A stretch of 64,000 nt of DNA from CBDESN01 sp965242495 (GCA_965242495.1 OZ251446.1:2790001-2854000), one strand, 5' to 3'; positions 35,286 to 43,941 are shown, numbered from the stretch's first letter. Notes: generated by a model from the letters alone, not told the origin. Numbers and translations: made by a program.

Positions 35286-35769
35286 CGCGGGTCGCCTCCG
35301 CCGCGCGCCGCGCGGCGAGCCGGATCGCCTCGACGATCTGGACGTAGCCGGTGCAGCGGCACAGGTTGCCGCCGATCGCCTCCCGGATCTCCTCGTCGGA
35401 GGGGTCCGGGTTCGACCGCAGCAGCGCCTCCGCGGCGACGATCATGCCCGGCGTGCAATAGCCGCACTGCATCGCGTGCGCTTCCCAGAAACAGTCCTGC
35501 ACCGAGCCGGGCGCGCCGTCGGCGCCGGCCAGCCCCTCGATGGTCGTCACCTCGTGGCCCGCGGCCTGGACGGCGAACAGCAGGCAGGACCGGATCGCCT
35601 CGCCGTCGAGCAGCACCGAGCACGCGCCGCAGACGCCGTGCTCGCAGCCGACATGGGTCCCGGTCAACCCCAGCTCGTCGCGCAGAAAATCGACCAGCGT
35701 CAGGCGCGGCGCGACCTCGGCCCGCCGCGGCCGGCCGTTGACGGCGACGACGATCTCGCGCCGCGTCAC
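35278..35769 (-). CDS. molybdenum hydroxylase [2Fe-2S] subunit (CoxS-like)
   Basis: A 163-aa two-cluster iron-sulfur subunit. The plant-ferredoxin-type cluster has CEHGVCGACSVLLDG with a fourth Cys in RSCLLF; the helical domain has MQCGYCTPGM and GNLCRCTGY. GTG 35769 overlaps the stop of the FAD-subunit gene (GTGA) and gives the usual family length. It relays electrons between the Mo site and FAD. Confidence 0.92.
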   Translation of the reverse strand: MTRREIVVAVNGRPRRAEVAPRLTLVDFLRDELGLTGTHVGCEHGVCGACSVLLDGEAIRSCLLFAVQAAGHEVTTIEGLAGADGAPGSVQDCFWEAHAMQCGYCTPGMIVAAEALLRSNPDPSDEEIREAIGGNLCRCTGYVQIVEAIRLAARRAAEATRDG

Positions 35770-36644
35770 GTCCGCGCCTCCGCCGCGGCGTCGCGGATGG
35801 CGCGGGCGAGCAGCACCCGGCACACCCGGCGCCGATAGGCCGCGCTCGCGTGCAGGTCGTCGTCCGGCTCGATCGCCGGATCGATCAGCGCCAGCGCTTC
35901 GTCCAGCTCGCCTTCGCCCAGGCGGGTCCCGGTCAGCGCCCGCTCGATCGCCGTGAACCGGACCGGAACGGGCCCGACGCCGCCGGCCGCGGCCGCCAGG
36001 CGCGCGCACCTCCCGCCGGCGTCGAGCCGAAGCTGGGCGCAGGCGGCGACGATCGCGAAGTCGCCGGCGCGGCTCGCGACCTCGTGGAAGGCGGCGCCGA
36101 CGCGGCCGCCCGGCCATACCGGGAAGCGGATCTCGGTCAGGCACTGGTCGGGGCGCAGCGCGGTGACCATCGGCGCGGCGAAGAATTCGCCGGCGGCGAA
36201 GACGGTCTCGCCCTCGCCGCTGCGGGCGATCAGCGTCGCGTCGAGGGCGCGGGCCGCCAGCGGGATCTCGGCCGCCGGATCTCCATGCGCCAACGACCCG
36301 CCGATCGTACCCCGGTTGCGGATCTGGACGTGGCCGACGAAAGCCAGCGCCCTGGCCAACAGAGGCGCGCGGGCGCGGACCTCGCCCGACAGTTCGGCCC
36401 GGCGCTGGCGGGTGCAGGCCTTGATCGTCAGCTCGCCGTCCGCAACGCGGACGCCGCGCAGCTCGGCCACGTCGTTGATGTCGATCAGCAGCGACGGGCG
36501 CGCCAGGCGCATCGCCATCAGGGGCGCCAACGTCTGCCCCCCGGCGACGATCTTGCGCTCGGCCCCGCCATCCGCCCCGGCGAGCGCCTCGCACGCCTCG
36601 CCGACGCTGCCGGCGCGGAGATAGTCGAATTCCGCCGCTTTCAT
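35766..36644 (-). CDS. molybdenum hydroxylase FAD subunit (CoxM-like)
   Basis: A 292-aa FAD subunit: KIVAGGQTLAPLMAMRLARP near residue 52 and QIRNRGTIGGSLAHGDPAAE near residue 110 are the two FAD-binding motifs, followed by a C-terminal CO_deh_flav_C domain. MKAAEFDYLRA is a normal N-terminus. It is the first gene of the overlapped five-gene operon running to 31283. Confidence 0.92.
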   Translation of the reverse strand: MKAAEFDYLRAGSVGEACEALAGADGGAERKIVAGGQTLAPLMAMRLARPSLLIDINDVAELRGVRVADGELTIKACTRQRRAELSGEVRARAPLLARALAFVGHVQIRNRGTIGGSLAHGDPAAEIPLAARALDATLIARSGEGETVFAAGEFFAAPMVTALRPDQCLTEIRFPVWPGGRVGAAFHEVASRAGDFAIVAACAQLRLDAGGRCARLAAAAGGVGPVPVRFTAIERALTGTRLGEGELDEALALIDPAIEPDDDLHASAAYRRRVCRVLLARAIRDAAAEART

Positions 36645-36912
36645 CCCCGGCCCGGTCCGCCCCCGCGCCCCGCGTATGGCGCGCGGGCAGTTACCCCGTC
36701 CCGCCCACCGCGGTCAAGCGACGCGGCGGCCGCGCCGTTCGTCGGCCGCACGGGCGGCGCCGGTCTGCGCCGCCGCGACCTCCCGGTCGGGAGCGCCGAA
36801 GAGCCTCCGTTCTCCGTTGGAAGACGTTCATGAATCACCGACAACCCGTTTTACGCCGCCCGCCGCCCGGAATATGGTCCGCGCCGCAAGTCGGCCGGCA
36901 GGGACGTCGCGC
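36645..36912. other. divergent intergenic region between coxM-like and mlaC-like genes
   Basis: These 268 bp separate two divergent genes and must hold both promoters. The stretch around 36815-36860 is the least GC-rich part. I see no clear operator palindrome, repeat or conserved RNA. Confidence 0.4.
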
Positions 36913-37554
36913 ATGAGCTCGATCCGCTATCCGGTTCTCGTCTGTCTGGGGGCGGCGATGCTCGCCGCCGCTTCGCCGGTCGGGGCGGCGTCTGCGCCCG
37001 AGGCGTCCGCCTTGCCCGAGGCGGCGTCCGCCTTCGTCCGCGATCTCGGCGACCGCGTGGTCGAGCTGCGGCGCGCGCCCGACCGCAGCCGCGCCGCCCG
37101 CCACGCGGCCTTTCGCGAGCTGCTGGCCCGGAAGTTCGACATGCGTCTGATCGGCCGCTACGCCGTCGGGCGGCATTGGCGTCGGGCGAGCGCGGCGCAG
37201 CGGCGGGACTATCTCGCCTTGTTCCGCGAATACGTCGTGCTCACCTATGCGGAGCGGCTGGGCAGGGACGGCGGCGAGCGACTCGAAGTCGTCTCCGAGC
37301 GGGCGCTCGCCAACGGCAGGGACGTGCTGGTCGCCGCCCGCATCCGGCGTCCGTCCCGACCGCCGATCGAGACCACCCTCCGGGTCCGCGAGACCGGACG
37401 CGGGCTCCGCATCGTCGATGTCCTGGTCGCCGGCGCCAGCATGGTGGTCACCCAGCGGGAGGAGTTCGGCGCCGTCGTCGGCAGGAGCGGGATGGACGGT
37501 TTGCTGGAGATTCTCCGCGCGCGGATCGCCGACCTGTCGGCGACGGACGGCTGA
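36913..37554 (+). CDS. MlaC/Ttg2D-family phospholipid-binding protein
   Basis: A 213-aa exported protein. The signal peptide spans SSIRYPVLVCLGAAMLAAAS with cleavage near VGAASA. The mature protein has REYVVLTYAERLG and VDVLVAGASMVVTQREEF, matching the MlaC (Tol_Tol_Ttg2) fold that shuttles phospholipids between the outer and inner membranes. No mlaABDEF genes are adjacent, so it is a detached or paralogous copy. The 3' neighbour, an AlkA-type gene, starts 15 bp later. Confidence 0.8.
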   Translation: MSSIRYPVLVCLGAAMLAAASPVGAASAPEASALPEAASAFVRDLGDRVVELRRAPDRSRAARHAAFRELLARKFDMRLIGRYAVGRHWRRASAAQRRDYLALFREYVVLTYAERLGRDGGERLEVVSERALANGRDVLVAARIRRPSRPPIETTLRVRETGRGLRIVDVLVAGASMVVTQREEFGAVVGRSGMDGLLEILRARIADLSATDG

Positions 37555-37569
37555 GCGCCGGTTCGGGCG

Positions 37570-38223
37570 ATGCCCGCGGTTCCGGTGCTGACCCAGGCGG
37601 GCTTCCGCCGCGCCGTCGACGCGCTGGCCGCGGCCGATGCGGATCTCGGGCGCGTGGTCGCCGGGTTCGGCCGCCCGCCGATGCGGCGGCGCGAGCAGGG
37701 GTTCGCCACCCTCGTCCTGTTGATCCTGGAGCAGCAGGTCTCGCTGGCGTCGGCGCGCGCGACCTTCGACCGGCTCGCGGGCCGGATCGGCGCGGTCGAG
37801 CCGGCGCGCATTCTCGCCCTCGGCGAGGGCGAGCTGCGCGCCCTCGGGCTGAGCCGCCAGAAGGCGCGCTACGTCGGCGGGCTGGCGGAGAGCGTCCGCG
37901 ACGGCGCGCTCGATCTCGCCCGGCTGGCGGCGCTTCCCGACGCGGCCGCGCACGCCGCGCTGGTCGGCGTCACCGGGATCGGCGACTGGACGGCGGACGT
38001 CTATCTGATGACCGCGCTGCGGCGTCCCGACGTGTGGCCGACGAAGGATCTGGCGCTCGCCGTCGCGACCCGGGAGGTGAAGCGGCTCGGCGCCCGGCCC
38101 GGCCCGGTCGAACTCGCCGCGGTCGGCGAGGCCTGGCGGCCGCGGCGCGCCGTCGCCGCCCGCATCCTGTGGCATCACTACCTGAACACCAAGCGACGCG
38201 GCGCCGGAGGCCGTCCGACATGA
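37570..38223 (+). CDS. DNA-3-methyladenine glycosylase, AlkA/HhH-GPD type
   Basis: A 217-aa base-excision glycosylase of the short AlkA-like class. LILEQQVSLASARATF precedes the helix-hairpin-helix GVTGIGDWTADVYLM, and the catalytic Asp lies in VWPTKDLALAVA. It would remove alkylated purines. There is no N-terminal AlkA TATA-like domain and no FeS cluster. Its stop overlaps the next gene's ATG (ATGA). Confidence 0.88.
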   Translation: MPAVPVLTQAGFRRAVDALAAADADLGRVVAGFGRPPMRRREQGFATLVLLILEQQVSLASARATFDRLAGRIGAVEPARILALGEGELRALGLSRQKARYVGGLAESVRDGALDLARLAALPDAAAHAALVGVTGIGDWTADVYLMTALRRPDVWPTKDLALAVATREVKRLGARPGPVELAAVGEAWRPRRAVAARILWHHYLNTKRRGAGGRPT

Positions 38224-38897
38224 CCGACATGATGGAACTCGCCGGCCCGCGTTTCGGCCCGGCGTCGGGCGGCGCGGCCCGTCGGCTGGTCGTTCTGCTG
38301 CACGGGTTGGGGGCCGACGGCGACGACCTGATCCCGCTCGCGCCGCATTTCGCCGAGGCCCTGCCCGACGCCGCCTTCGTCTCGCCCAACGCGCCCTATC
38401 CCTGCGACATGGCGCCGCACGGCTACCAGTGGTTCAGCATCCAGACGACCGACCCGGTCCTCGGCCTCGCCCGGATCCGCCAGACCGCCCGGATATTGAA
38501 TGCGTTCCTCGACGCCGAACTCGCTCGCCGCGGGCTCGCCGACCGCGACCTCGCTCTGGTCGGATTCTCCCAGGGCGCGATGATGTCGCTGTTCGTGGCG
38601 CCCCGGCGCGATTCCGCCTGCGCCGGCGTCGTCGGCTATTCCGGGCGGCTCGATTCCCCCGACGCCCTGGCCGCCGAACTCCGTTCCCGGCCGCCGGTCG
38701 TCTTGATCCACGGCGAGCGGGACGAGCTGCTGCCGGCGGCCTTGATGGACGCCGCCGCGCAGGCGCTGCGGTCGAACGGGATCGAGGTCGAGACCCATCT
38801 TCGCCCGGGCCTCGGTCACGGCATCGACGAAGCCGGGATCCAGCTCGGCAGGCGATTCCTCCGCCGGGCGCTCGCGCCCTCCGACGGCGGCGGGTGA
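38220..38897 (+). CDS. phospholipase/carboxylesterase (alpha/beta hydrolase)
   Basis: A 225-aa serine esterase. The oxyanion segment is VVLLHGLGADGDDL, the nucleophile elbow is LVGFSQGAMMSL, the catalytic Asp is in IHGERDELLP and the His is in RPGLGHGIDEAG. This is the small carboxylesterase/acyl-protein-thioesterase family (YpfH/Apt1-like). ATG 38220 overlaps the glycosylase stop by 4 bp. Confidence 0.9.
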   Translation: MTDMMELAGPRFGPASGGAARRLVVLLHGLGADGDDLIPLAPHFAEALPDAAFVSPNAPYPCDMAPHGYQWFSIQTTDPVLGLARIRQTARILNAFLDAELARRGLADRDLALVGFSQGAMMSLFVAPRRDSACAGVVGYSGRLDSPDALAAELRSRPPVVLIHGERDELLPAALMDAAAQALRSNGIEVETHLRPGLGHGIDEAGIQLGRRFLRRALAPSDGGG

Positions 38898-38954
38898 TGG
38901 CGCGCGGCCCGTCGATCCGGCTATAGTCGGGCCAATCGATCAGGATACGATCCC

Positions 38955-39515
38955 GTGAGCGCTCCCAGCGACTGCCCGGCCCTGGTGCTCAACGCCGACT
39001 ACCGGCCGTTGAGCTACTTCCCGCTGTCGCTCTGGTCGTGGCAGGATGCGGTCAAGGCGGCGTTCCTCGAACGGGTGAGCATCCTCTCCGAGTACGAGCG
39101 CATCGTGCGCTCGCCCGGCTTCGCGATGCGCCTGCCAAGCGTCATCGCCCTCAAGACCTACATCCCGATGGCGCGGCGCCCGGCCTTCACCCGGTTCAAC
39201 GTGTTCCTGCGCGATCGCTTCGCGTGCCAGTACTGCGCCTCGGCGATGCCGGCCTCGGACCTCACCTTCGATCACGTCGTGCCGCGCTCGCGCGGCGGCT
39301 ACACCGCCTGGGACAACGTCGTCGCGGCCTGCACCGGCTGCAATCTCAGGAAGGGCGACCGGTTGCCGCAGGAGCGCGGGATGCGCCCGCGCCGCCCCCC
39401 GCGCGAGCCGACCAACCACGAGCTGCAGGAGAACGGCCGCGCCTTCCCGCCCAACTTCCTGCACCAGAGCTGGAGCGACTTCCTCTACTGGGACAGCGAA
39501 CTGGATCCCGGATAG
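38955..39515 (+). CDS. HNH endonuclease domain protein
   Basis: A 186-aa protein. The HNH zinc/metal domain occupies the centre: CQYCASAMPASDLTFDHVVP, RSRGGYTAWDNVVAACTGCN (two CxxC pairs, DH and N). The N-terminal PALVLNADYRPLSYFPLSLW and C-terminal FPPNFLHQSWSDFLYWDSEL flanks are typical of a widely conserved bacterial HNH family of unknown role. It starts with GTG 38955. Confidence 0.88.
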   Translation: MSAPSDCPALVLNADYRPLSYFPLSLWSWQDAVKAAFLERVSILSEYERIVRSPGFAMRLPSVIALKTYIPMARRPAFTRFNVFLRDRFACQYCASAMPASDLTFDHVVPRSRGGYTAWDNVVAACTGCNLRKGDRLPQERGMRPRRPPREPTNHELQENGRAFPPNFLHQSWSDFLYWDSELDPG

Positions 39516-39536
39516 CCTTCCGGACGGCCATGGACG

Positions 39537-40382
39537 TCAGTCGGCGAAGCGCGCCGTCGCCGTCATCGCCGTCCCGCCGTCCGCGTCCGTCACCCACAGC
39601 TCGGCCGAGCGCCCATCCGCGCCCGGCCTGCCGGCGACGGTGAACGGCCCGGTGTCGTAGATCGGATAGCGGTTGTCGTAGTCGAACCCCGCGACGCGCC
39701 GCGCCGGCATCTCCCGCCGGCACAGTTCGAGCAGCAGCTGGGCTTCGAGCGTCCCGTGCACCATCAGCCCGGGCAGCCCCTCCGTCCGCATTGCGAAGTC
39801 GCGATCGAAATGGACGCGGTGGCTGTTGAACCGGACGGCGCCGTAACGGAACAACAGCAGCGGGGTGGGGTGGACGACGCGCCGCCAGGCGGGCGAGGCG
39901 GGCGCCGGCGTCTTCGCCGCCGGCGGCTCGTCGTCGAGATAGAGCATCGTCCGCTCTTCGACCACGGCGAGGCCGCGCTCGCAGGAGATGCGGTTGCGGA
40001 GGTCGAGATATACCGCCGGGCCGTCCGCCGCCTGCTCGATCCGCAGGTCGGCCACCACCGACTCGCGGGTCATCTCGTCGCCGATCCGCAGCGGTTCGTG
40101 GAACGTCATGCGCTCGCCGCCCAGCCGCTGGCGCGGCAAGGGGATCGCCGGGACCAGGCCGCCGCCCGCGGCCTGGCCGTCGGGGCGGGCCGCGGCCGAC
40201 GGGTAGAGCGGGCTGAAGAACGCGGTATGCCATCCGGCCGGGATCGGATCGCCCGGCCGCGCCGCCGGCGCCGCCGCGTCGAGCGTCGCCGCGAGCCGCG
40301 CGATCGCCGCCGCGGTCACCGTATCGGTCGCCGCGGCGCTGTTTCCGACCGCCTGCTTCAGGTCGCCCAGCTCCGCCGTCAT
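39537..40382 (-). CDS. MaoC/HTD2-like dehydratase (FAS1-type or mesaconyl-CoA hydratase-like)
   Basis: A 281-aa double-hotdog protein. The N-terminal half has GWHTAFFSPLYP and MTFHEPLRIGDEMTRESVV; the C-terminal half has LLLFRYGAVRFNSHRVHFDR and PGLMVHGTLEAQLLLE, the pattern of HTD2-like hydratases including mesaconyl-C4-CoA hydratase. It would add or remove water from an acyl thioester. ATG 40382 removes a long Arg-rich upstream extension. It is divergent from an HpcH/HpaI aldolase. Confidence 0.82.
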   Translation of the reverse strand: MTAELGDLKQAVGNSAAATDTVTAAAIARLAATLDAAAPAARPGDPIPAGWHTAFFSPLYPSAAARPDGQAAGGGLVPAIPLPRQRLGGERMTFHEPLRIGDEMTRESVVADLRIEQAADGPAVYLDLRNRISCERGLAVVEERTMLYLDDEPPAAKTPAPASPAWRRVVHPTPLLLFRYGAVRFNSHRVHFDRDFAMRTEGLPGLMVHGTLEAQLLLELCRREMPARRVAGFDYDNRYPIYDTGPFTVAGRPGADGRSAELWVTDADGGTAMTATARFAD

Positions 40383-40445
40383 GACGCCGCTCCCCGCAGT
40401 CGTTCGGGCAGGGTAGGCCATCGGCCGCCGGCGCGTCGAATCGGC

Positions 40446-40550
40446 GCGTTCGACCGGCGCTTTTGAGTCCGCGGCGCGGCCAAAGCCTCGAACGCTTCCT
40501 CCATCTCTTTCGAGCGCGTTCGATCGGCGCTTTTGAGTCCGCGGCGCGGG
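40446..40550 (+). repeat. pair of 35-bp direct repeats in a divergent promoter region
   Basis: The repeat beginning GCGTTCGACCGGCGCTTTTG at 40446-40480 recurs at 40516-40550 with one mismatch, exactly 70 bp apart. Both lie between the divergent dehydratase (from 40382) and aldolase (from 40613) genes. The intervening 35 bp are not duplicated. They may be paired operator sites or a remnant of a local duplication. Confidence 0.6.
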
Positions 40551-40612
40551 CCGGGGTAGACTCGTCGCTCCGGCCGGCCGTCGGGCGCCGGCCATCGTCA
40601 TGCGGGGGAGCC

Positions 40613-41395
40613 ATGGGCGCGGTTGCGAACCCGGCGCGCGAGCGTCTGGAGAAGGGCGAGCTGGCGATCGGCATGGGGCTGCGCCAGGCGCGCACCGTCG
40701 ATATCGCCAAGGCGGCGAAGACCTGCGGCTACGACTGGCTGTTCATCGACCTCGAGCACAACGCGATGTCGATCGACGGCGCGGCGCAGATTTCCGTCGC
40801 CGCGCTCGATGCCGGAATCGCGCCCATCGTGCGGACGCCGTGGATGGAGCACTGGATCGCGACCCGCGCCCTCGACGGCGGCGCGCTGGGCGTGGTGATG
40901 CCGCACGTCGACACCGCCGAGGAAGCGCGCATCGTCGTGGACCGGCTCAAATACCCGCCGGTCGGCCATCGCTCGGTCGCCGGCAGCTTGCCGCAGCTCG
41001 ACTTCGCGCCGGGGGCGATCGGCGACGCCATCGAAGCCGTCAACGCCGCGACGCTGATCGTGGTGATGGTCGAGACCCCGGCCGCGGTCGCCAACGCCGA
41101 CGCCATCGCCGCGGTCGAAGGCGTCGACGTCCTGCTGATCGGGACCGGCGACCTCACCGCCGAGATGGGCATTCCCGGCGCGCTGGGCGACGACCGCGTC
41201 GCCGACGCCTACGCGACCGTGATCGCCGCCTGCCGCAAGCACGGCAAATGGCCCGGCATGGGCGGGGTGTATGCCGACGACCTGCTCGCCCGCTATATCG
41301 GCATGGGGATGCGCATGATCCTGGCCGGCTCCGACCTGAGCTTCATGATGGCCGCGGCGAAGCTGCGGTCCGAATCCGTCCGCGCCTGCCGTTAG
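40613..41395 (+). CDS. HpcH/HpaI family aldolase
   Basis: A 260-aa class II pyruvate-type aldolase. YDWLFIDLEHNAMSID holds a catalytic His, VVMVETPAAVANAD the metal Glu, and VLLIGTGDLTAEMG the metal Asp. Members cleave 4-hydroxy-2-oxo acids to pyruvate and an aldehyde in aromatic catabolism. ATG 40613 is preceded by GGGGGAG; the upstream frame is not coding. Its 3' end overlaps the convergent Rieske oxygenase gene by 53 bp. Confidence 0.88.
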   Translation: MGAVANPARERLEKGELAIGMGLRQARTVDIAKAAKTCGYDWLFIDLEHNAMSIDGAAQISVAALDAGIAPIVRTPWMEHWIATRALDGGALGVVMPHVDTAEEARIVVDRLKYPPVGHRSVAGSLPQLDFAPGAIGDAIEAVNAATLIVVMVETPAAVANADAIAAVEGVDVLLIGTGDLTAEMGIPGALGDDRVADAYATVIAACRKHGKWPGMGGVYADDLLARYIGMGMRMILAGSDLSFMMAAAKLRSESVRACR

Positions 41396-42434
41396 CCCGC
41401 GCCTCGGCTGCGATCAGCCCGTCGATCACCCGCCGCGCCGCGATCCGGCCGGCGTCGACGCGGGTGTCGACGGTCGGGCGGCGGTCCCGGTTCCGCTGCT
41501 GCATCTCCAGGACCTCCCAGTCCTGGCGGAACGCCCGGAGGATCTGTTCGAACTGCATGTTCGTCCGCTCCTCGGTGATCGGGGCGAGGTTGCAGGCGTT
41601 CGACCAGAAGTAATGGCAGGAGGCCTCGGTCTCCGGGGTGATGAAGTTGAGGTTGCGGAAGGCGAATCCGTTGGCCGGGACCGGGTGGTCCAGCTCGGCG
41701 AAGCCGAACGTCCGTCCGCCCGCGGCGCCCGGCGCCGCGCCGACCAGCAGCCGCACCGCGCCGGGCGGGCGGAATTCGTTGATCGCCCAGCGGTCCACCA
41801 GGTCGTCTTCGGTCCAGCCCATCATCTTGCGATAGGTCGGCGGAGCCGGATGGCCGACCGTCCAGCGCGCCGCCGTCACCGCGTCTCCTCTCTTGAAGAT
41901 CCGCGTGTCGGCATGTTCGGCGATCGCCGCATCGCCGATCGTGGTCGCGTGGACATAGGCCAGATGCGACTGGTCGAGCAGGTTGTCGATCAGCAGCCGG
42001 TAATCGGCCTCGACGTGGAAGCGAGCGCCCTTGTCGCCCCAGGCCTCGCTCTCGCGCCAGGGAAAGGGGACGATCGCCGAGTCGTCGGCCGCCGCCGGAT
42101 CGCCCATCCAGACCCAGATCCACCGGTATCTCTCGACCACCGGATAGACCCGCACCCGCGCCCCCGGCGGGACCGCCGATCCGTCCGCGGCGCCGACGCA
42201 GGCCCCCGACGGGTCGAACGCCAGCCCGTGATAGCGGCAGTGGAGGCGGTCGCCGACCGGCCTTCCCCGGCTGAGCGGCATCCGCCGATGGGGGCAGCGG
42301 TCCTCGAACGCGATCGGCTGGCCCTGCGCCCCGCGCCAGAGCGCCACGCGCTCGCCGAGCAGGACGCGCCCCAGCGGCGCGCGTCCGATCTCCTCCGCCT
42401 CGGCCGCGACGTACCAGCAATTCCTCGGAAACAT
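41343..42434 (-). CDS. Rieske-type aromatic oxygenase (vanillate demethylase VanA-like)
   Basis: A 363-aa oxygenase alpha subunit. The Rieske [2Fe-2S] site is CPHRRMPLSRG with CRYHGLAFDPSG (residues about 48-75), and the mononuclear iron site is DNLLDQSHLAYVH. MFPRNCWYVAAEAEEIG and the WIWVWMGDP segment are typical of VanA-like O-demethylases. A partner reductase gene is not adjacent. The last 53 bp are antiparallel to the aldolase gene. Confidence 0.88.
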   Translation of the reverse strand: MFPRNCWYVAAEAEEIGRAPLGRVLLGERVALWRGAQGQPIAFEDRCPHRRMPLSRGRPVGDRLHCRYHGLAFDPSGACVGAADGSAVPPGARVRVYPVVERYRWIWVWMGDPAAADDSAIVPFPWRESEAWGDKGARFHVEADYRLLIDNLLDQSHLAYVHATTIGDAAIAEHADTRIFKRGDAVTAARWTVGHPAPPTYRKMMGWTEDDLVDRWAINEFRPPGAVRLLVGAAPGAAGGRTFGFAELDHPVPANGFAFRNLNFITPETEASCHYFWSNACNLAPITEERTNMQFEQILRAFRQDWEVLEMQQRNRDRRPTVDTRVDAGRIAARRVIDGLIAAEARANGRRGRIRTAASPRPS

Positions 42435-42551
42435 CGCCGCCGCGCCCCGCCGCGCTCGTCGTCCGCCGGATTATCCCCGCCCGCGCGGGGCGGTCAACAA
42501 ACCCGCTGCGGCGCGCTATCCTGTCCGCGCAATCCCGCGGGAGCCCCGACG

Positions 42552-43475
42552 TTGAAGCTCGCGATCCCCGACCTGATCTCCAACTCCTATCTGCCGGCCG
42601 TCGCCGCGGCCGAGCTCGGCTTCTTCGCCGCCGAGGGGCTCGACGTAACCCATGAGTTGATCTTCCCGGTCGACGCCTCCTACCGGGCGCTCCGCGACGG
42701 CGAGGTCGATTTCGTCGGCGGGTCGGCGCATTCCGTGCTGGCGGCGTTTCCCGAATGGCGCGGCGCCAAGCTGGTCTGCGCCCTCTCCCAGGGGATGTAC
42801 TGGTTCCTGGTGCTGCGCGCCGATCTCGGCGCTGCGCGGGGCGAGGTCGGCGCCGTCAAGGGGCTGCGGATCGGCGCCGCGCCCTGGGTCGAGCTGGGGC
42901 TCCGGCGTCTGCTCGTCGAGGCTGGGCTCGACGTCGAGCGCGACCGGATAACGATCGCCCCGGTCCCCGGAACCGGAGCGCGCGACGCCTCCTTCGGCGT
43001 CGCCGCGGCGAAGGCGCTGGAAGACGGCCTGATCGACGGCTTCTGGGCCAACGGCATGGGCGCCGAGGTCGCGGTCCGGCGCGGCGTCGGCGCGGTCGTC
43101 CTCGATGTGCGCCGGGGCGACGGCCCCGCCGCCGCCTTCCACTACACCTGCCCGGTGCTGGTGACGACCGACCGGTTGATCGAGCGCGCCCCGGAGGATG
43201 CGGCCCGCGCCGTGCGGGGCGTCGTGCGCGCGCTCCGGGCCTTGCGCGACGACGCGAACCGCGCGGCCGAGGTCGGCCGCCGGCTGTTCCCGCCTGCGGA
43301 AGCCGGGATGATCGCCCGGGTCGTGGCGCGCGACCTGCCGTTCTATGACGCCTCGCTGTCCGAGGCCTGCATCCGCGGCGTCAACCGGTTCGCGCGCGAC
43401 ATGGGGCTGCTCGCGGCCGATGCGGCCTATGACGACGTCGTCGCGGCGCAGTTCGCCCCGCTCTGGGCCGGTTAG
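42552..43475 (+). CDS. NMT1/SsuA-like substrate-binding protein without signal peptide
   Basis: A 307-aa periplasmic-binding-fold protein: AIPDLISNSYLPAVAAAELG, FFAAEGLDV, GEVDFVGGSAHSVLAAFPEW and DGFWANGMGAEVAVRR match the NMT1/THI5-like family (ABC transporter SsuA/TauA relatives). The best start is TTG 42552, where the domain begins immediately; no signal peptide is encoded and the upstream frame is Arg-rich shadow. It may be cytosolic, as THI5-like enzymes are, or the leader is missing. Confidence 0.75.
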   Translation: MKLAIPDLISNSYLPAVAAAELGFFAAEGLDVTHELIFPVDASYRALRDGEVDFVGGSAHSVLAAFPEWRGAKLVCALSQGMYWFLVLRADLGAARGEVGAVKGLRIGAAPWVELGLRRLLVEAGLDVERDRITIAPVPGTGARDASFGVAAAKALEDGLIDGFWANGMGAEVAVRRGVGAVVLDVRRGDGPAAAFHYTCPVLVTTDRLIERAPEDAARAVRGVVRALRALRDDANRAAEVGRRLFPPAEAGMIARVVARDLPFYDASLSEACIRGVNRFARDMGLLAADAAYDDVVAAQFAPLWAG

Positions 43476-43556
43476 CCCGGCCCGGCGGCGCGCTGCGTTT
43501 CGCGCCGGCCGTGCTATAGTCCGGGCGCTTCCGCCCATCCTCGGGGACGCATTCCC

Positions 43557-43850
43557 ATGCGCGTCGACTTCGAACGGCTGATTCAACACGACATGAGCGA
43601 CGAATGCCCGGTCTGTCGGGCGCAGGACATCGTCTCGATCGCGCTCGTCCCGGCCGCGGCGTCGTGGGAGGCCAGCAACGAACTGCCGCACTTCTCGATC
43701 GCGCTGCACGGCGCGGCCGAGCTGCTGGGGGCGATGCTCCAGGAGGGCGTGCCGCGCGACGCGATCGAGTCGGCGGTGGGCGAGCTGTTGGACGACATCG
43801 AGCTGCGCATCGCCGAGGACAAGGTCGGCGCGCCGCAGGGGACCGCCTGA
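43557..43850 (+). CDS. small conserved-looking protein with a CxxC motif, function unknown
   Basis: A 97-aa acidic protein from ATG 43557. It has a short N-terminal CPVCRAQD, a hydrophobic central helix (ALHGAAELLGAMLQEG) and an acidic amphipathic C-terminal helix. Composition is protein-like, with no Arg excess. No family recognised. One CxxC is not enough for a full zinc site within a monomer. It lies between a binding-protein gene and a convergent amidohydrolase gene. Confidence 0.6.
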   Translation: MRVDFERLIQHDMSDECPVCRAQDIVSIALVPAAASWEASNELPHFSIALHGAAELLGAMLQEGVPRDAIESAVGELLDDIELRIAEDKVGAPQGTA

Positions 43851-43941
43851 CGGTCGCCTCCGATTCGCCGAAGAACGACGGCGCGCTCCGTCGTCGCCGC
43901 GGCCGCCCCCTTCGGCGTCGGCCGCGACCGGCGCCCGCGGG

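Noticed and set aside
32898..35741. 947-codon plus-strand open frame
   Set aside because: It is antisense to the molybdenum hydroxylase large subunit, which has clear motifs; the frame is an Arg/Asp/Gly-rich shadow.
32871..36644. Carbon monoxide dehydrogenase operon
   Set aside because: The large subunit lacks the AYxCSFR (form I) and AYRGAGR (form II) loops; it reads VPVRGFGQ, so the CO role is not supported.
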